Part shown: positions 8,267 through 17,478 of the stretch, one piece after another
How the letters are laid out: each line of letters starts with the position of its first letter
Position numbering within the stretch: position 1 is the stretch's first letter
The notes under the pieces: generated by a model
The model's input: the letters and a program-made list of their open reading frames with translations, nothing else
Databases searched by the model: none
Told to the model about the DNA's origin: nothing
Program-made: the position numbers and the translations under genes
Source: Streptomyces sp. ASQP_92
GTDB taxonomy: Bacteria; Actinomycetota; Actinomycetes; Streptomycetales; Streptomycetaceae
NCBI RefSeq assembly: GCF_025399895.1
Contig: NZ_JAODUA010000005.1
Span: forward strand, 1-64,000
DNA: 64,000 bases
Reading direction: 5' to 3'

Positions 8267-9046
8267 ATGCGCATCGCCACCTGGAACGTCAACTCGATCA
8301 CCGCTCGGCTGCCCCGCCTGCTGGCCTGGCTGGAGAGCACCGGCACGGACGTGCTGTGCGTCCAGGAGACCAAGACCACCGCCGAGGGCTTCCCCGCCGC
8401 CGAGTTGCGCGAGCTCGGTTACGAGTCCGCGGTCAACGCCACCGGCCGGTGGAACGGCGTGGCCCTGATCTCCCGGGTCGGCCTCGACGACGTCGTGCTG
8501 GGGCTGCCCGGCGGCCCCGACTACGAGGGCACCCAGGAGCCCCGCGCGATTTCGGGGACCTGTGGCGGAGTCCGCCTCTGGTCGGTCTACGTGCCCAACG
8601 GCCGCGAGGTCGCGCACGACCACTACACGTACAAGCTGACGTGGTTCGAGGCCCTGAAGGCGGCCGTCGCCGAGGACGCCGCGGGACCGCGGCCCTTCGC
8701 GGTGCTCGGCGACTTCAACGTGGCCCCCACCGACGAGGACGTCTACGACCCGGCGGTCTTCGAGGGCCTCACCCATGTCACTCCCGCCGAGCGTGCCGCG
8801 CTCGCCGCCCTGCGCGAAGCGGGCCTGTCGGACGTGGTGCCCCGCCCGCTGAAGTACGACCGTCCGTACACGTACTGGGACTACCGCCAGCTGGCGTTCC
8901 CCAAGAACCGGGGCATGCGCATCGACCTGGTCTACGGCAACGAGCCGTTCGCCGCGGCCGTCAAGGACAGCTATGTCGACCGCGAGGAGCGCAAGGGCAA
9001 GGGCGCGTCCGACCACGCGCCCGTCGTGGTGGACCTGACGGTCTGA
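8267..9046 (+). CDS. xthA: exodeoxyribonuclease III / AP endonuclease
   Basis: This 259-aa EEP-superfamily nuclease acts on abasic sites and 3' ends in base-excision repair. All signature motifs are present in order: ATWNVNSI, QETK (metal Glu), GDFNVAPTDEDVYDP, a RIDLVYGN segment and a terminal SDHAPVVVDL (catalytic Asp-His). The ATG at 8267 places the first motif at residue 4, as usual. It lies close behind the metallo-beta-lactamase-fold gene. Confidence 0.92.
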   Translation: MRIATWNVNSITARLPRLLAWLESTGTDVLCVQETKTTAEGFPAAELRELGYESAVNATGRWNGVALISRVGLDDVVLGLPGGPDYEGTQEPRAISGTCGGVRLWSVYVPNGREVAHDHYTYKLTWFEALKAAVAEDAAGPRPFAVLGDFNVAPTDEDVYDPAVFEGLTHVTPAERAALAALREAGLSDVVPRPLKYDRPYTYWDYRQLAFPKNRGMRIDLVYGNEPFAAAVKDSYVDREERKGKGASDHAPVVVDLTV

Positions 9047-9124
9047 GAGCCGTTCGCGCCGGGGTTGTGCGCCGCCCCGCGTGCCCCGTGGTCCGACGAG
9101 GCGTCGAATGGGAGTCTGGATCGT

Positions 9125-9559
9125 ATGAACTTCCTCCAGAACTGGCGCAAGCGGCACTCGGCGGCGCACGGGGTGGCGGTGTACGAGGCCGTCAGGGAAG
9201 ATCCCGAGGGCGTCGCCGGGCTGCTCTCCGAGTGTGAGCTGCTGCGGACCCGGGCCTGGCAGAGCAAGCTCGAACTCGACGACTCCCCGGCCTCGTTGGA
9301 GGCGCTCGACCAGCTGCCGCCGCGCTGGCGCGAGGACCCGGAGGAGCTGCCCTGGCTGGGCAACGACGCCGGTCTGTATCTGGGCACCGTGATCGTCCGC
9401 ACCGTCCCGGGCGCGAGCTGGGACGTGTGGCCCAGCGGCCGGCCCGTGGTGCGGCTCGCCTCGGGCCGCGAGATCGACGTCGTGGTCGCGGGTCTGACCT
9501 GGGCGACGACCGGCGCCCCCGAGCTGTTCCAGGTGTACGCCGAAGCCTCCGAGGCCTGA
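9125..9559 (+). CDS. conserved actinobacterial protein (DUF6278-like)
   Basis: This 144-aa soluble protein starts MNFLQNWRKRHS at the ATG at 9125. It has a conserved-looking core (LPWLGNDAGLYLGTVIVRTVPGA split by short acidic segments) and no signal peptide, membrane segment or catalytic motif. From memory it matches a Streptomyces family of unknown function (DUF6278); I cannot confirm the number. An alternative upstream start at 9065 would add Arg/Ala-rich residues and is less likely. Confidence 0.7.
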   Translation: MNFLQNWRKRHSAAHGVAVYEAVREDPEGVAGLLSECELLRTRAWQSKLELDDSPASLEALDQLPPRWREDPEELPWLGNDAGLYLGTVIVRTVPGASWDVWPSGRPVVRLASGREIDVVVAGLTWATTGAPELFQVYAEASEA

Positions 9560-9626
9560 TCCCGGCGGCAACCGGACGGCCTTCAGGACCTGCGGGGCCA
9601 AAATACGGTTTATGCCCTATTCGTGC

Positions 9627-9679
9627 GTGTCGAGGTGAAGTCCCTTACCGGGCTGGATAGTTTGCGCTGACCTCGACAC
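9627..9679. promoter_or_regulatory. inverted repeat flanking the putative glu operon promoter
   Basis: GTGTCGAGGT (9627-9636) and ACCTCGACAC (9670-9679) are perfect 10-bp inverted repeats 33 bp apart. A possible promoter lies between them: -35 GTGAAG (9635-9640) and -10 TAGTTT (9658-9663) with a 17-bp gap. The left arm would then overlap -35 and the right arm the start site, an arrangement expected for a looping or dimeric repressor. The first codon of the ATPase gene is at 9704. Confidence 0.5.
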
Positions 9680-9703
9680 AGCGATGAGTGGGCAGGACAG
9701 CGT

Positions 9704-10447
<744 letters not shown>

Positions 10448-10466
10448 ACGGGGGGTGGACGCAACG

Positions 10467-11372
10467 ATGATGGCCACACGACGCACGCTCGCCGCGCTGG
10501 TGCTCGCCCTGGCCGTGGCCGGCTGCGGCAAGTCGGGCAGCCCGCCGGTGAAGGGCCCCAAGGCCGAACTGCTGCCGCACTACGCGGTCGCCAAGAACAT
10601 CAGCCTCCCCGACTCGTCGGTGTGGCGCCGGGCCAAGAACCGGGGCCACCTGGTCGTCGGCGCCAAGGAGGACCAGCCCTACCTGGGCGAGAAGGACCCG
10701 GCCACCGGCGTCTACACCGGCTTCGACATCGAGATCGCCAAGATGATGTCGGCCTCGCTCGGATTCGACCCGGCGACCATCGAGTTCAAGACGATCGCCT
10801 CGGCCAACCGCGAGACCGCTCTCCAGAACGGCCAGGTCGACTACTACGTCGGCACCTACACCATCAACGCCAACCGCAAGAAGCTGGTCGGCTTCGCGGG
10901 CCCGTACTACCTGGCCGGCCAGGGCCTGCTGGTGCGTACGGACGAGAACGGCCTCACCGCGCCCCAGGACTTCGCGGGCAAGCGGGTCTGTTCGGCCGCC
11001 GGGTCCACCCCCTTCCAGCGGATGGAGAAGGACTACCCGAAGGTCGACATGGTCGCTTACGACACCTACTCCGTGTGCGTGGACAACCTGCTCACCTTCC
11101 AGGTCTCCGCCGTCACCACCGACGACACCATCCTGAGCGGCTACGCGGCCAAGGTCCCCGACGAACTCAAGGTCGTCGGCAAGCCGTTCTCCAAGGAGCC
11201 GTACGGCGTCGGCGTCCCCCGGGGCGACAACACGCTGCGCTTCGCGCTGGACGACGCCATCGAGGCCCACGAGAAGAACGGCGACTGGAAGAAGGCGTAC
11301 GCCGCCACGCTCGGCCTGTCCGGACGCCCGGCCGCTCCCGCCCCGCCCATCGACCGCTACCCGGCGAGCTGA
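10467..11372 (+). CDS. gluB: glutamate-type ABC importer, substrate-binding lipoprotein
   Basis: This 301-aa protein has a lipoprotein signal (TRRTLAALVLALAVAGC, lipobox VAGC). A family-3 solute-binding fold follows, with GFDIEIAKMMSASLGF, QVDYYVGTYTINANRKK and FAGPYYLAGQGLLV typical of glutamate/glutamine receptors. It would be anchored outside the membrane and deliver substrate to GluC/GluD. The ATG at 10467 is preferred because a G-rich ribosome-binding stretch precedes it; GTG 10455 is possible. It is 19 bp after gluA and 7 bp before gluC. Confidence 0.85.
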   Translation: MMATRRTLAALVLALAVAGCGKSGSPPVKGPKAELLPHYAVAKNISLPDSSVWRRAKNRGHLVVGAKEDQPYLGEKDPATGVYTGFDIEIAKMMSASLGFDPATIEFKTIASANRETALQNGQVDYYVGTYTINANRKKLVGFAGPYYLAGQGLLVRTDENGLTAPQDFAGKRVCSAAGSTPFQRMEKDYPKVDMVAYDTYSVCVDNLLTFQVSAVTTDDTILSGYAAKVPDELKVVGKPFSKEPYGVGVPRGDNTLRFALDDAIEAHEKNGDWKKAYAATLGLSGRPAAPAPPIDRYPAS

Positions 11373-11379
11373 GGCCGCA

Positions 11380-12024
11380 ATGGACGTACTCACCAAGAAC
11401 TTCTCGCTGTACGGCAAGGGCTTCCTCGGCACCGTCGAACTGACCGTCTACGCCTCGGTGCTGGCGCTGGTGCTCGGCTTCGTCATGGCGTCCTGCCGGG
11501 TCTCCCCGGTCGGCTCCTTCCGGGTGCTCGGCACGGTGTGGGTGACCGTGCTGCGCAACACCCCGCTGACGCTGCTCTTCTTCGCCGTGCTGCTCGGCCT
11601 GCCGCGCTTCGGTCTGGTGCTGCCCTTCCAGCTCTTCGCGGTGATCGCGCTCGGCTGCTACACCTCCGCGTTCATCTGCGAGGCGCTGCGCTCCGGCATC
11701 AACACCGTGCCCCGGGGGCAGGGCGAGGCGGCCAGAAGCCTCGGGATGACCTTCGGTCAGACCCTGTCCACGGTGGTGCTGCCGCAGGCGTTCCGGTCTG
11801 TGATCCCGCCGGTCGGCTCCACCCTGATCGCACTCGCGAAGAACTCCGCGATCGCCGGGGCGTTCAGCGTCACCGAACTCCTCGGTACGTACAAGACGTT
11901 GAGCGAGCTCGGCTACAACATCATCTGGACCTTCGTCTGGATCGCGATCGGCTACCTGATCATCACCCTCTTCATCAGCGCCGTCTTCAACATCCTCGAG
12001 AAGCGCTGGGGAGTCGCCCGATGA
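11380..12024 (+). CDS. gluC: amino acid ABC importer permease
   Basis: This 214-aa integral membrane protein of the HisMQ/GlnP family has about five hydrophobic helices. The cytoplasmic EAA loop is recognisable (RGQGEAARSLGMTFGQTL) and is the contact site for the ATPase. RNTPLTLLFF is a typical family motif near helix 3. It overlaps gluD by 4 nt (ATGA), so the two permease subunits are translationally coupled. Confidence 0.88.
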   Translation: MDVLTKNFSLYGKGFLGTVELTVYASVLALVLGFVMASCRVSPVGSFRVLGTVWVTVLRNTPLTLLFFAVLLGLPRFGLVLPFQLFAVIALGCYTSAFICEALRSGINTVPRGQGEAARSLGMTFGQTLSTVVLPQAFRSVIPPVGSTLIALAKNSAIAGAFSVTELLGTYKTLSELGYNIIWTFVWIAIGYLIITLFISAVFNILEKRWGVAR

Positions 12025-12905
12025 CCGCGCCACTTGCCAAGGAAGCCACCGCCCTCTACGACGTTCCCGGACCCAGGACCCAGCAGCGGCACCTGGTGTA
12101 CGGGGTGATCTCGACGGTCCTGATCCTGCTGCTCGTGGGCTGGCTCATCTACCTCCTCTTCGACACCGACCAGTTCACCTCCGCGAAGTGGACGCCGTTC
12201 GAGTACAAGGGCATCCAGGACCTCCTGCTGCGCGGACTCGGCAACACCCTGCGGGCCTTCGCCTTCGCCTCGGTGCTCTCCCTGGCGCTCGGCGCGATCC
12301 TCGCCACCGGGCGGCTCTCCGACCACCGGCCGCTGCGCTGGATCGCGACCCTGCTCGTCGAGTTCTTCCGCGCGATGCCCGTCCTCGTGATGATCTTCTT
12401 CATCTTCGTGGCGCTCAAAGTGCAGCCCCTGCCCGCCCTGGTGGCCGGGCTCACGCTCTACAACGGCTCGGTGCTCGCCGAGGTCTTCAGAACCGGCGTC
12501 AACTCCGTGGAACGCGGCCAGAAGGAGGCGGCATTCTCGCTCGGCATGCGCAAGACGCAGGTCATGACGTACGTGCTGGTCCCGCAGGGCATCCGGGCCA
12601 TGTTGCCCACCATCATCAGCCAGTTGGTGGTGGCCCTGAAGGACACCTCGCTCGGCTTCTTGATCACCTATGAGGAGTTTCTGCACGCGGGGAAGCTCAT
12701 CGCGTCGAATCTCGACTACGATTTGCCGTTCATCCCCGTGGTGATGGTGATCTCGCCGATCTACATCGGGATGTGCATGCTGCTCTCCTGGTTCGCCACC
12801 TGGATGGCCAGGAGACAGAAGCGCAATCCCAAGACGGAGGCCGTGGACGTCGCACCGGCCGAACCAGGGACGCTGCTGCCGAGGGGGGTCCCCCCTGGAC
12901 CCTAG
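12021..12905 (+). CDS. gluD: amino acid ABC importer permease
   Basis: This 294-aa permease partner of GluC has an N-terminal 30-residue cytoplasmic stretch, then about six hydrophobic segments. The EAA loop is VERGQKEAAFSLGMRKTQV. FFRAMPVLVMIFFIF corresponds to the family motif around helix 3. The last 12 residues (GTLLPRGVPPGP) are encoded by a G/C palindrome (12882-12896) and look like a replaced C-terminus, not a conserved one. Confidence 0.88.
   Translation: MTAPLAKEATALYDVPGPRTQQRHLVYGVISTVLILLLVGWLIYLLFDTDQFTSAKWTPFEYKGIQDLLLRGLGNTLRAFAFASVLSLALGAILATGRLSDHRPLRWIATLLVEFFRAMPVLVMIFFIFVALKVQPLPALVAGLTLYNGSVLAEVFRTGVNSVERGQKEAAFSLGMRKTQVMTYVLVPQGIRAMLPTIISQLVVALKDTSLGFLITYEEFLHAGKLIASNLDYDLPFIPVVMVISPIYIGMCMLLSWFATWMARRQKRNPKTEAVDVAPAEPGTLLPRGVPPGP
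12882..12896. repeat. G/C palindrome forming the gluD C-terminus
   Basis: AGGGGGG-T-CCCCCCT is a 7-bp-arm palindrome that encodes the last residues of GluD just before its stop. A related AGGGGGACCCCC core occurs at 50117-50128 after the efflux gene. It may be a copy of a dispersed Streptomyces palindromic element. Confidence 0.5.
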
Positions 12906-12960
12906 GTCCTTGGGAGAGCGGTGGCTGAGGGGCAGGAACCCACCCGGCAGCAGCCGGTGA

Positions 12961-13086
12961 TCACTTCTCGCGGAGCGGGACCGTCGGAGACGGCGGATCC
13001 GACGCGGGCGAGGAGAAGGTCAGCTGCGCGCCGAGCGGGTTGTGCTCGATGTAGAGCGGGTCGACGGTGTCCACCACCCGTGCCAC
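12961..13086 (-). pseudogene. possible C-terminal gene remnant (41 codons)
   Basis: On the minus strand a frame beginning GTG at 13086 reads ARVVDTVDPLYIEHNPLGAQ and continues to TGA at 12961-12963. Its composition is that of ordinary protein. Just upstream the coherent translation jumps to a second frame (VAYLCDRGPPGLGKPVSN), as expected for a frameshifted relic. There is no ribosome-binding site. It lies between gluD and the convergent L,D-transpeptidase gene. No family was recognised. Confidence 0.3.
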
Positions 13087-13198
13087 ACGGCGCGGGGGCG
13101 TTGCTGACCGGCTTGCCGAGGCCGGGCGGCCCCCTGTCGCAGAGGTAGGCGACGAGGGGCCGCTCTCCTTGGTGGGGAGACGGCGACGGTACGGGGTG

Positions 13199-14422
13199 TC
13201 AGCCGGCCGTGGCGGCGGTGCCCGTGAGGGCGCTCTTGGCCTTCCACGCGTCGAAGCCGAGATTCCACTCGCCGTAGCCGTTGTTGAGGGCCTGGGTGCC
13301 CTTGGCGTCGTCGCCGACGATCTCGAACGGGTCGCCGACCTGCACCGCGCCGTACACGAACTTGGCGTCGGAGTCGCTCATGCCGATGCAGCCCGAGCTC
13401 ATGTTGGCCACGCCGAAGTGCTGGTAGTTCCACGGCGCGGCGTGGGCGTACATCCCGGACCAGGTGAGCCGCATCGAGTAGTCGACCATCTTGTCGTACG
13501 TCTTGCCGAGGCCGACGGTCTCCGAGTTCATGTTGATCGTCCCCTCCTTCGCCATCAGGACGGTCTTGCCGCGCCAGGACGCCTTGTCGCCGCCCGGGGT
13601 ACCGCCCGATATCGGGATGTCCTTGAGCAACTGACCGTCGCGGTAGAGCTTGAGGCGGTGGCTGCCGAGGTCGACCTTGGCGATCTGGTTCTTCCCGATC
13701 GTGAAGTCGCTTTTGTAGTCCTTCACGAACCAGCCGCCCGAGGTGCCCGAGTCGACCCCGTTGAGATCGGCGTCCAGGGTCACCTTGGTCCCGGGCTTCC
13801 AGTACTCCTTGGGACGCCAGTCGACGCGGTCCTTGCCCGAGTAGTCCTGCATCCAGCCCCAGGAGCCCTCGGTGTTGTCGGAGGTCGTCACCTTCAGATG
13901 CTTCTCCACGTCCGCCCGGTTCTTGACCGGGTTGTCGAACACGATCGAGACGGGCTGGCCGATCCCCACCGTCGAGTCCTTGCCGGGCACGATGCTCACC
14001 TTGTTGACCTTGCCGGCGGCCGCCGTGGCGAACTCGGCCTTCGCGGTGGCGCCCTTGGCCTCCTTGGCCTCGACGGTGTACGAGGTGCCCGGCGCGGCGA
14101 CCCGGTCCGAGGTCCACGTCCGGCCGTCGGGCGCCACCTTGCCGCCGAGCTTGCCGCCCTTGGCGTCCGTGACCGTGACGCTGCTCAGCGTGCCGTCCGC
14201 CAGCGTCACCTTGACGGGCCGGCCCGCCTTGGCCTGACTGCCCGTCAGATTGACCGAGATCTCCATCTTCTTCCGGGACGCGAGATCGGACTTGGCGTCG
14301 CCGGACGACGAGGAGTCACCGCCCCCGCAGGCGGTCAGCGCCACGGCGAGAACCGCCGTTCCGGCCAGGGCGGCGAAAGGGGCCGGACGACGGAACCGGG
14401 CGTGGCGGCGTATGCGGCTCAA
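13199..14422 (-). CDS. lipoprotein L,D-transpeptidase
   Basis: This 407-aa cell-wall enzyme makes 3-3 peptidoglycan cross-links, by family. A lipoprotein signal ends at LTAC (residue about 28) and is followed by a Gly/Ser linker. Two Ig-like regions (about 45-250) precede a C-terminal YkuD domain. The catalytic block is YAHAAPWNYQHFG followed by NMSSGCIGM, placing the nucleophile at Cys345. The TTG start at 14422 was chosen because GGAGG lies 8 nt upstream and it opens a perfect signal peptide. The upstream frame is open but non-conserved. It diverges from the FemX-like gene, another cell-wall function. Confidence 0.88.
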   Translation of the reverse strand: MSRIRRHARFRRPAPFAALAGTAVLAVALTACGGGDSSSSGDAKSDLASRKKMEISVNLTGSQAKAGRPVKVTLADGTLSSVTVTDAKGGKLGGKVAPDGRTWTSDRVAAPGTSYTVEAKEAKGATAKAEFATAAAGKVNKVSIVPGKDSTVGIGQPVSIVFDNPVKNRADVEKHLKVTTSDNTEGSWGWMQDYSGKDRVDWRPKEYWKPGTKVTLDADLNGVDSGTSGGWFVKDYKSDFTIGKNQIAKVDLGSHRLKLYRDGQLLKDIPISGGTPGGDKASWRGKTVLMAKEGTINMNSETVGLGKTYDKMVDYSMRLTWSGMYAHAAPWNYQHFGVANMSSGCIGMSDSDAKFVYGAVQVGDPFEIVGDDAKGTQALNNGYGEWNLGFDAWKAKSALTGTAATAG

Positions 14423-14646
14423 CTGGAAACCTCCGTTGCGAATTCTTCTCCACAGGGTGAGAGTCACCAACGGGACCTTAGGTTGCGGGGCGTGCCCGGA
14501 AACCGGGAAACCGTTGTGTGACAAGGACCGCAGAGAAACGGTCATCGTTCCGTCACACACCTCGCGCGAACCTGTCACGGGCCGCTGTGAACCTCCTGTG
14601 AACCCCCTGAATACCGACTTCGGGGCGCACTTGGGAGGCCACGGAC

Positions 14647-15807
14647 GTGTCCGCACTGCTGGTGACCGACGACCGAGACCAGGACGCCGGGGTTCGCACC
14701 CTCGCCACCGAGGAGTACCGCTCCTTTCTCGCGGGCCGCGCCGACGTCAGCTTTCTGCAATGTCCCTCGTGGGCCGATGTGAAGGACCAATGGACCGCCG
14801 AAAGGGTCGGATGGTCCTTCGACGGCGGCGAATTGACCGGCGCCGCCCAGATCCTCTACCGGAATTTCCCCGGCACCCGGAAATACTTCGCCTATCTGCC
14901 GGACGGACCCGTCACCGACTGGTCCCACCCGGAAATGGACCGCTGGCTGGAGCCGTTGCTGCGCCATCTGCGCCGGGCCGGCGCCTTCGCCGTGCGGATC
15001 GGGCCCACCCCCGCCTACCGGCGCTGGGACGCGTCGCGCCTCAAGGCCGGCACGGGAGCGGGCCGCAGGATCGGCGACGTCCTGGCCACCGAGGTGGACC
15101 CGCTCGGCTCCGCCGTCGCGGAACGACTGCGGACCCGCGGCTGGAAGAGATGCGGCGGGGACGACAACGGGGACGCCGACGCCCAGCCGCGCCATGTCTT
15201 CCGGCTGCCGCTGGCCGGCCGCGGCACCGAGCAGCTCTGGGCCGGGTTCAACCAGGAGTGGCGGCGCAATGTGCGCACCGCGCAGCGGGCGGGGGTGCGG
15301 ATCGTCACCGGGGGAGCCGACGACCTCCCCGAGTTCTACCGGCTCCTGAGGATCACCGAGGAGCGCGACGGCTTCCGGCTCGGCCGCTCCCTGGCGTACT
15401 ACCAGCGCCAGTACGCCGCCCTCAACGCCGAACAGGCGGGCCGGATGCGGCTCTGCCTCGCCGTTCACCAGGGCGAGGTGCTCGCCGCGCACACCATGAT
15501 CACGGTCGGCCGTCAGGTCTGGTACCAGACCGGCGCCTCCGCCGACCACCGGCGCGAGGTCCGCCCCAGCAACGCGCTCCAGTGGCAGATGATCCAGGAC
15601 GCCCACGCGCTGGGGGCCGAGGTGTACGACATGCGCGGGGTACCCTCCACTCTTGATCCGCAGGAGCGGCCCTACGGCCTCCTGCGCTGGAAGCTCGGCA
15701 CCGGGGGACAGGTCGTCGAGACGCTGGGGGAGTGGGAGACATCCATGGGCGGGACCGCCAACAACGCGCTGTACCGGGCCTTCCAGGCCTATCTGGCCCG
15801 CCGGTGA
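14647..15807 (+). CDS. femX: FemX/FemABX-family aminoacyltransferase
   Basis: This 386-aa protein has two GNAT-like halves, as in Fem transferases that add the first bridge amino acid to the lipid-linked muropeptide. Family-like segments include SFLQCPSWADVK near the N-terminus, GFNQEWRRNVRTAQRAGV and RPSNALQWQMIQDA near the end. The GTG start has GGGAGG 7 nt upstream. In Streptomyces the bridge residue is usually glycine, so a Gly-tRNA donor is inferred. It overlaps murJ (GTGA), linking precursor modification with lipid II export. Confidence 0.82.
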   Translation: MSALLVTDDRDQDAGVRTLATEEYRSFLAGRADVSFLQCPSWADVKDQWTAERVGWSFDGGELTGAAQILYRNFPGTRKYFAYLPDGPVTDWSHPEMDRWLEPLLRHLRRAGAFAVRIGPTPAYRRWDASRLKAGTGAGRRIGDVLATEVDPLGSAVAERLRTRGWKRCGGDDNGDADAQPRHVFRLPLAGRGTEQLWAGFNQEWRRNVRTAQRAGVRIVTGGADDLPEFYRLLRITEERDGFRLGRSLAYYQRQYAALNAEQAGRMRLCLAVHQGEVLAAHTMITVGRQVWYQTGASADHRREVRPSNALQWQMIQDAHALGAEVYDMRGVPSTLDPQERPYGLLRWKLGTGGQVVETLGEWETSMGGTANNALYRAFQAYLARR

Positions 15808-17444
15808 CCGCCACCGCACCGCAGGCCGTGGCCAAGAGCGCGGGCCTGATGCGCAGCAGCGCGCTGATGGCGGCGGGCTCCGTCGTCTCGCGCGCCACCG
15901 GCTTCGTACGGTCCGCGGTGGTCGCGGCCGCGCTCGGGGTGGGGCTGCTCGGCGACGGCTACGCGGTCGCCAACAACGTTCCCAACATCCTCTACATGCT
16001 CCTCATCGGCGGCACCCTCAACGCGGTCTTCGTGCCCGAGCTGGTGCGCGCCGCCAAGGAACACGCCGATGGCGGCGCCGCCTACACCGACCGGCTCATG
16101 ACCGCCTGCGCCACCGCGCTGCTCGTCCTCACCGCGCTCGCGGTGTTCGCCGCACCGGTGATCGTCGGCGCGTACACCGACTACACCGGCGCCCAGGCCG
16201 ACCTCACGACCGCGCTGGCCCGCTACTGCCTGCCGCAGATCCTCTTCTACGGCCTGTTCACCCTGTTCGGCCAGGTCCTCAACGCGCGCGGCCGGTTCGG
16301 CGCCATGATGTGGACGCCCGTCCTCAACAACCTTGTCGTGACAGGGGTGTTCGGGCTTTATCTGAGCCTGGCCGCGGGCGTCGGGGGCACGCTGAGCGCG
16401 GGCGACGCCCAATTGCTCGGCTGGGGCACCACCGCGGGCATCGCCGTCCAGGCCCTCGCCCTGGTCCCCTCGCTGCGCTCGGCCGGATTCCGCTGGCGGC
16501 CCCGGTTCGACTGGCGCGGCAGCGGGCTCGGCCGGCCGCTGAGGTCGGCGGGCTGGGCGGTGCTCCTGGTGGTCTCCAACCAGCTCGCGTACTGGGTGGT
16601 GACCCGGCTCGCCACCACGGCGGGCGCCCGGGCCGAAGCGCTCGGGGTGACCGGCGGGGCGGGGTACACCGCGTACACCAACGCCTATGTGCTCTGGATG
16701 GTGCCGCACGGCATCGTCACCGTGTCGCTGGTCACCGCGCTCATGCCCCGGATGAGCCGGGCCTCGGCGGACGGCGACCTGGCGGAGGTGCGCGCCGACC
16801 TCTCGTACGGACTGCGGACCTGTGCCGCGGTGATCGTCCCCGCCGCCTGCGCGCTGTTCGCGCTCGCGCCGTGGATCCTCGGCTCCGTCTTCGCGTACGG
16901 CAGGACGGGCGCCGCCGACATCACGGTGATGGCGGGCATGCTCATGGCGTTCGCACCCGGACTGATCGCGCTCTCGGGACAGTACGTGCTGTCCAGGGGG
17001 TTCTACGCGCTCGGCGACACCCGCACCCCGTTCCTGCTCAACCTCGTCATCGCCGCGGTGAACGCCGGCCTCACGGTCGTCGCGTTCATGATGCTGTCCC
17101 CGCGCTGGGCGGTCACCGGGATCGCCGGGGCCTACACGGTGGCGCTCTTCGCGGGCCTCGCGGCCACCGCGTACACACTGAACCGCCGGCTCGGCGGCGG
17201 CCCGCTGCTGCGCTCCCCGGCCGTGGCCGCCCATGTGCGGCTGCTCCTGGGGTGCCTGCCGGCGGCCGCGCTCGCCCACGCCTGCGCCCGCGCCCTCGAC
17301 CCGCTCGGCAGCGTCGCGGCGGCCGGCGCCGGGGTCGTGACGCTCGTCGTGGTCCTGGCCCTGCTGGCCCGGCCGCTCCGGCTCACCGGCCTCGACGCCG
17401 TGCTCGACAAGGTGCGCGGCGGCGGCAGACATCGGGCCCGGTGA
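15804..17444 (+). CDS. murJ: MurJ/MviN-family lipid II flippase
   Basis: This 546-aa polytopic MOP-superfamily protein has about 14 hydrophobic helices. Signature stretches include SRATGFVRSAVVAAALG, ANNVPNILYMLLIGGTLNAV, GQVLNARGRFGAMMWTP and LSRGFYALGDTRTPF. It would translocate lipid II across the membrane. The GTG at 15804 overlaps the femX stop. Its C-terminus is short and Arg-rich (GGGRHRAR), without the large kinase-like or Pro-rich cytosolic extension found on some actinobacterial MurJ proteins. Confidence 0.85.
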   Translation: MTATAPQAVAKSAGLMRSSALMAAGSVVSRATGFVRSAVVAAALGVGLLGDGYAVANNVPNILYMLLIGGTLNAVFVPELVRAAKEHADGGAAYTDRLMTACATALLVLTALAVFAAPVIVGAYTDYTGAQADLTTALARYCLPQILFYGLFTLFGQVLNARGRFGAMMWTPVLNNLVVTGVFGLYLSLAAGVGGTLSAGDAQLLGWGTTAGIAVQALALVPSLRSAGFRWRPRFDWRGSGLGRPLRSAGWAVLLVVSNQLAYWVVTRLATTAGARAEALGVTGGAGYTAYTNAYVLWMVPHGIVTVSLVTALMPRMSRASADGDLAEVRADLSYGLRTCAAVIVPAACALFALAPWILGSVFAYGRTGAADITVMAGMLMAFAPGLIALSGQYVLSRGFYALGDTRTPFLLNLVIAAVNAGLTVVAFMMLSPRWAVTGIAGAYTVALFAGLAATAYTLNRRLGGGPLLRSPAVAAHVRLLLGCLPAAALAHACARALDPLGSVAAAGAGVVTLVVVLALLARPLRLTGLDAVLDKVRGGGRHRAR

Positions 17445-17478
17445 CGGGACAAATGAGACGGTTGGGATACTGACGCCT

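Noticed and set aside
7178..9601. An 807-codon minus-strand open frame opposite the metallo-beta-lactamase-fold and xthA genes
   Set aside because: Gly/Val/Asp-rich antisense shadow. The plus-strand genes have complete catalytic motifs.
14423..14656. 78-residue N-terminal extension of the L,D-transpeptidase
   Set aside because: It would bury the lipoprotein signal, and the TTG at 14422 has GGAGG upstream. The extension also overlaps the divergent promoter region.
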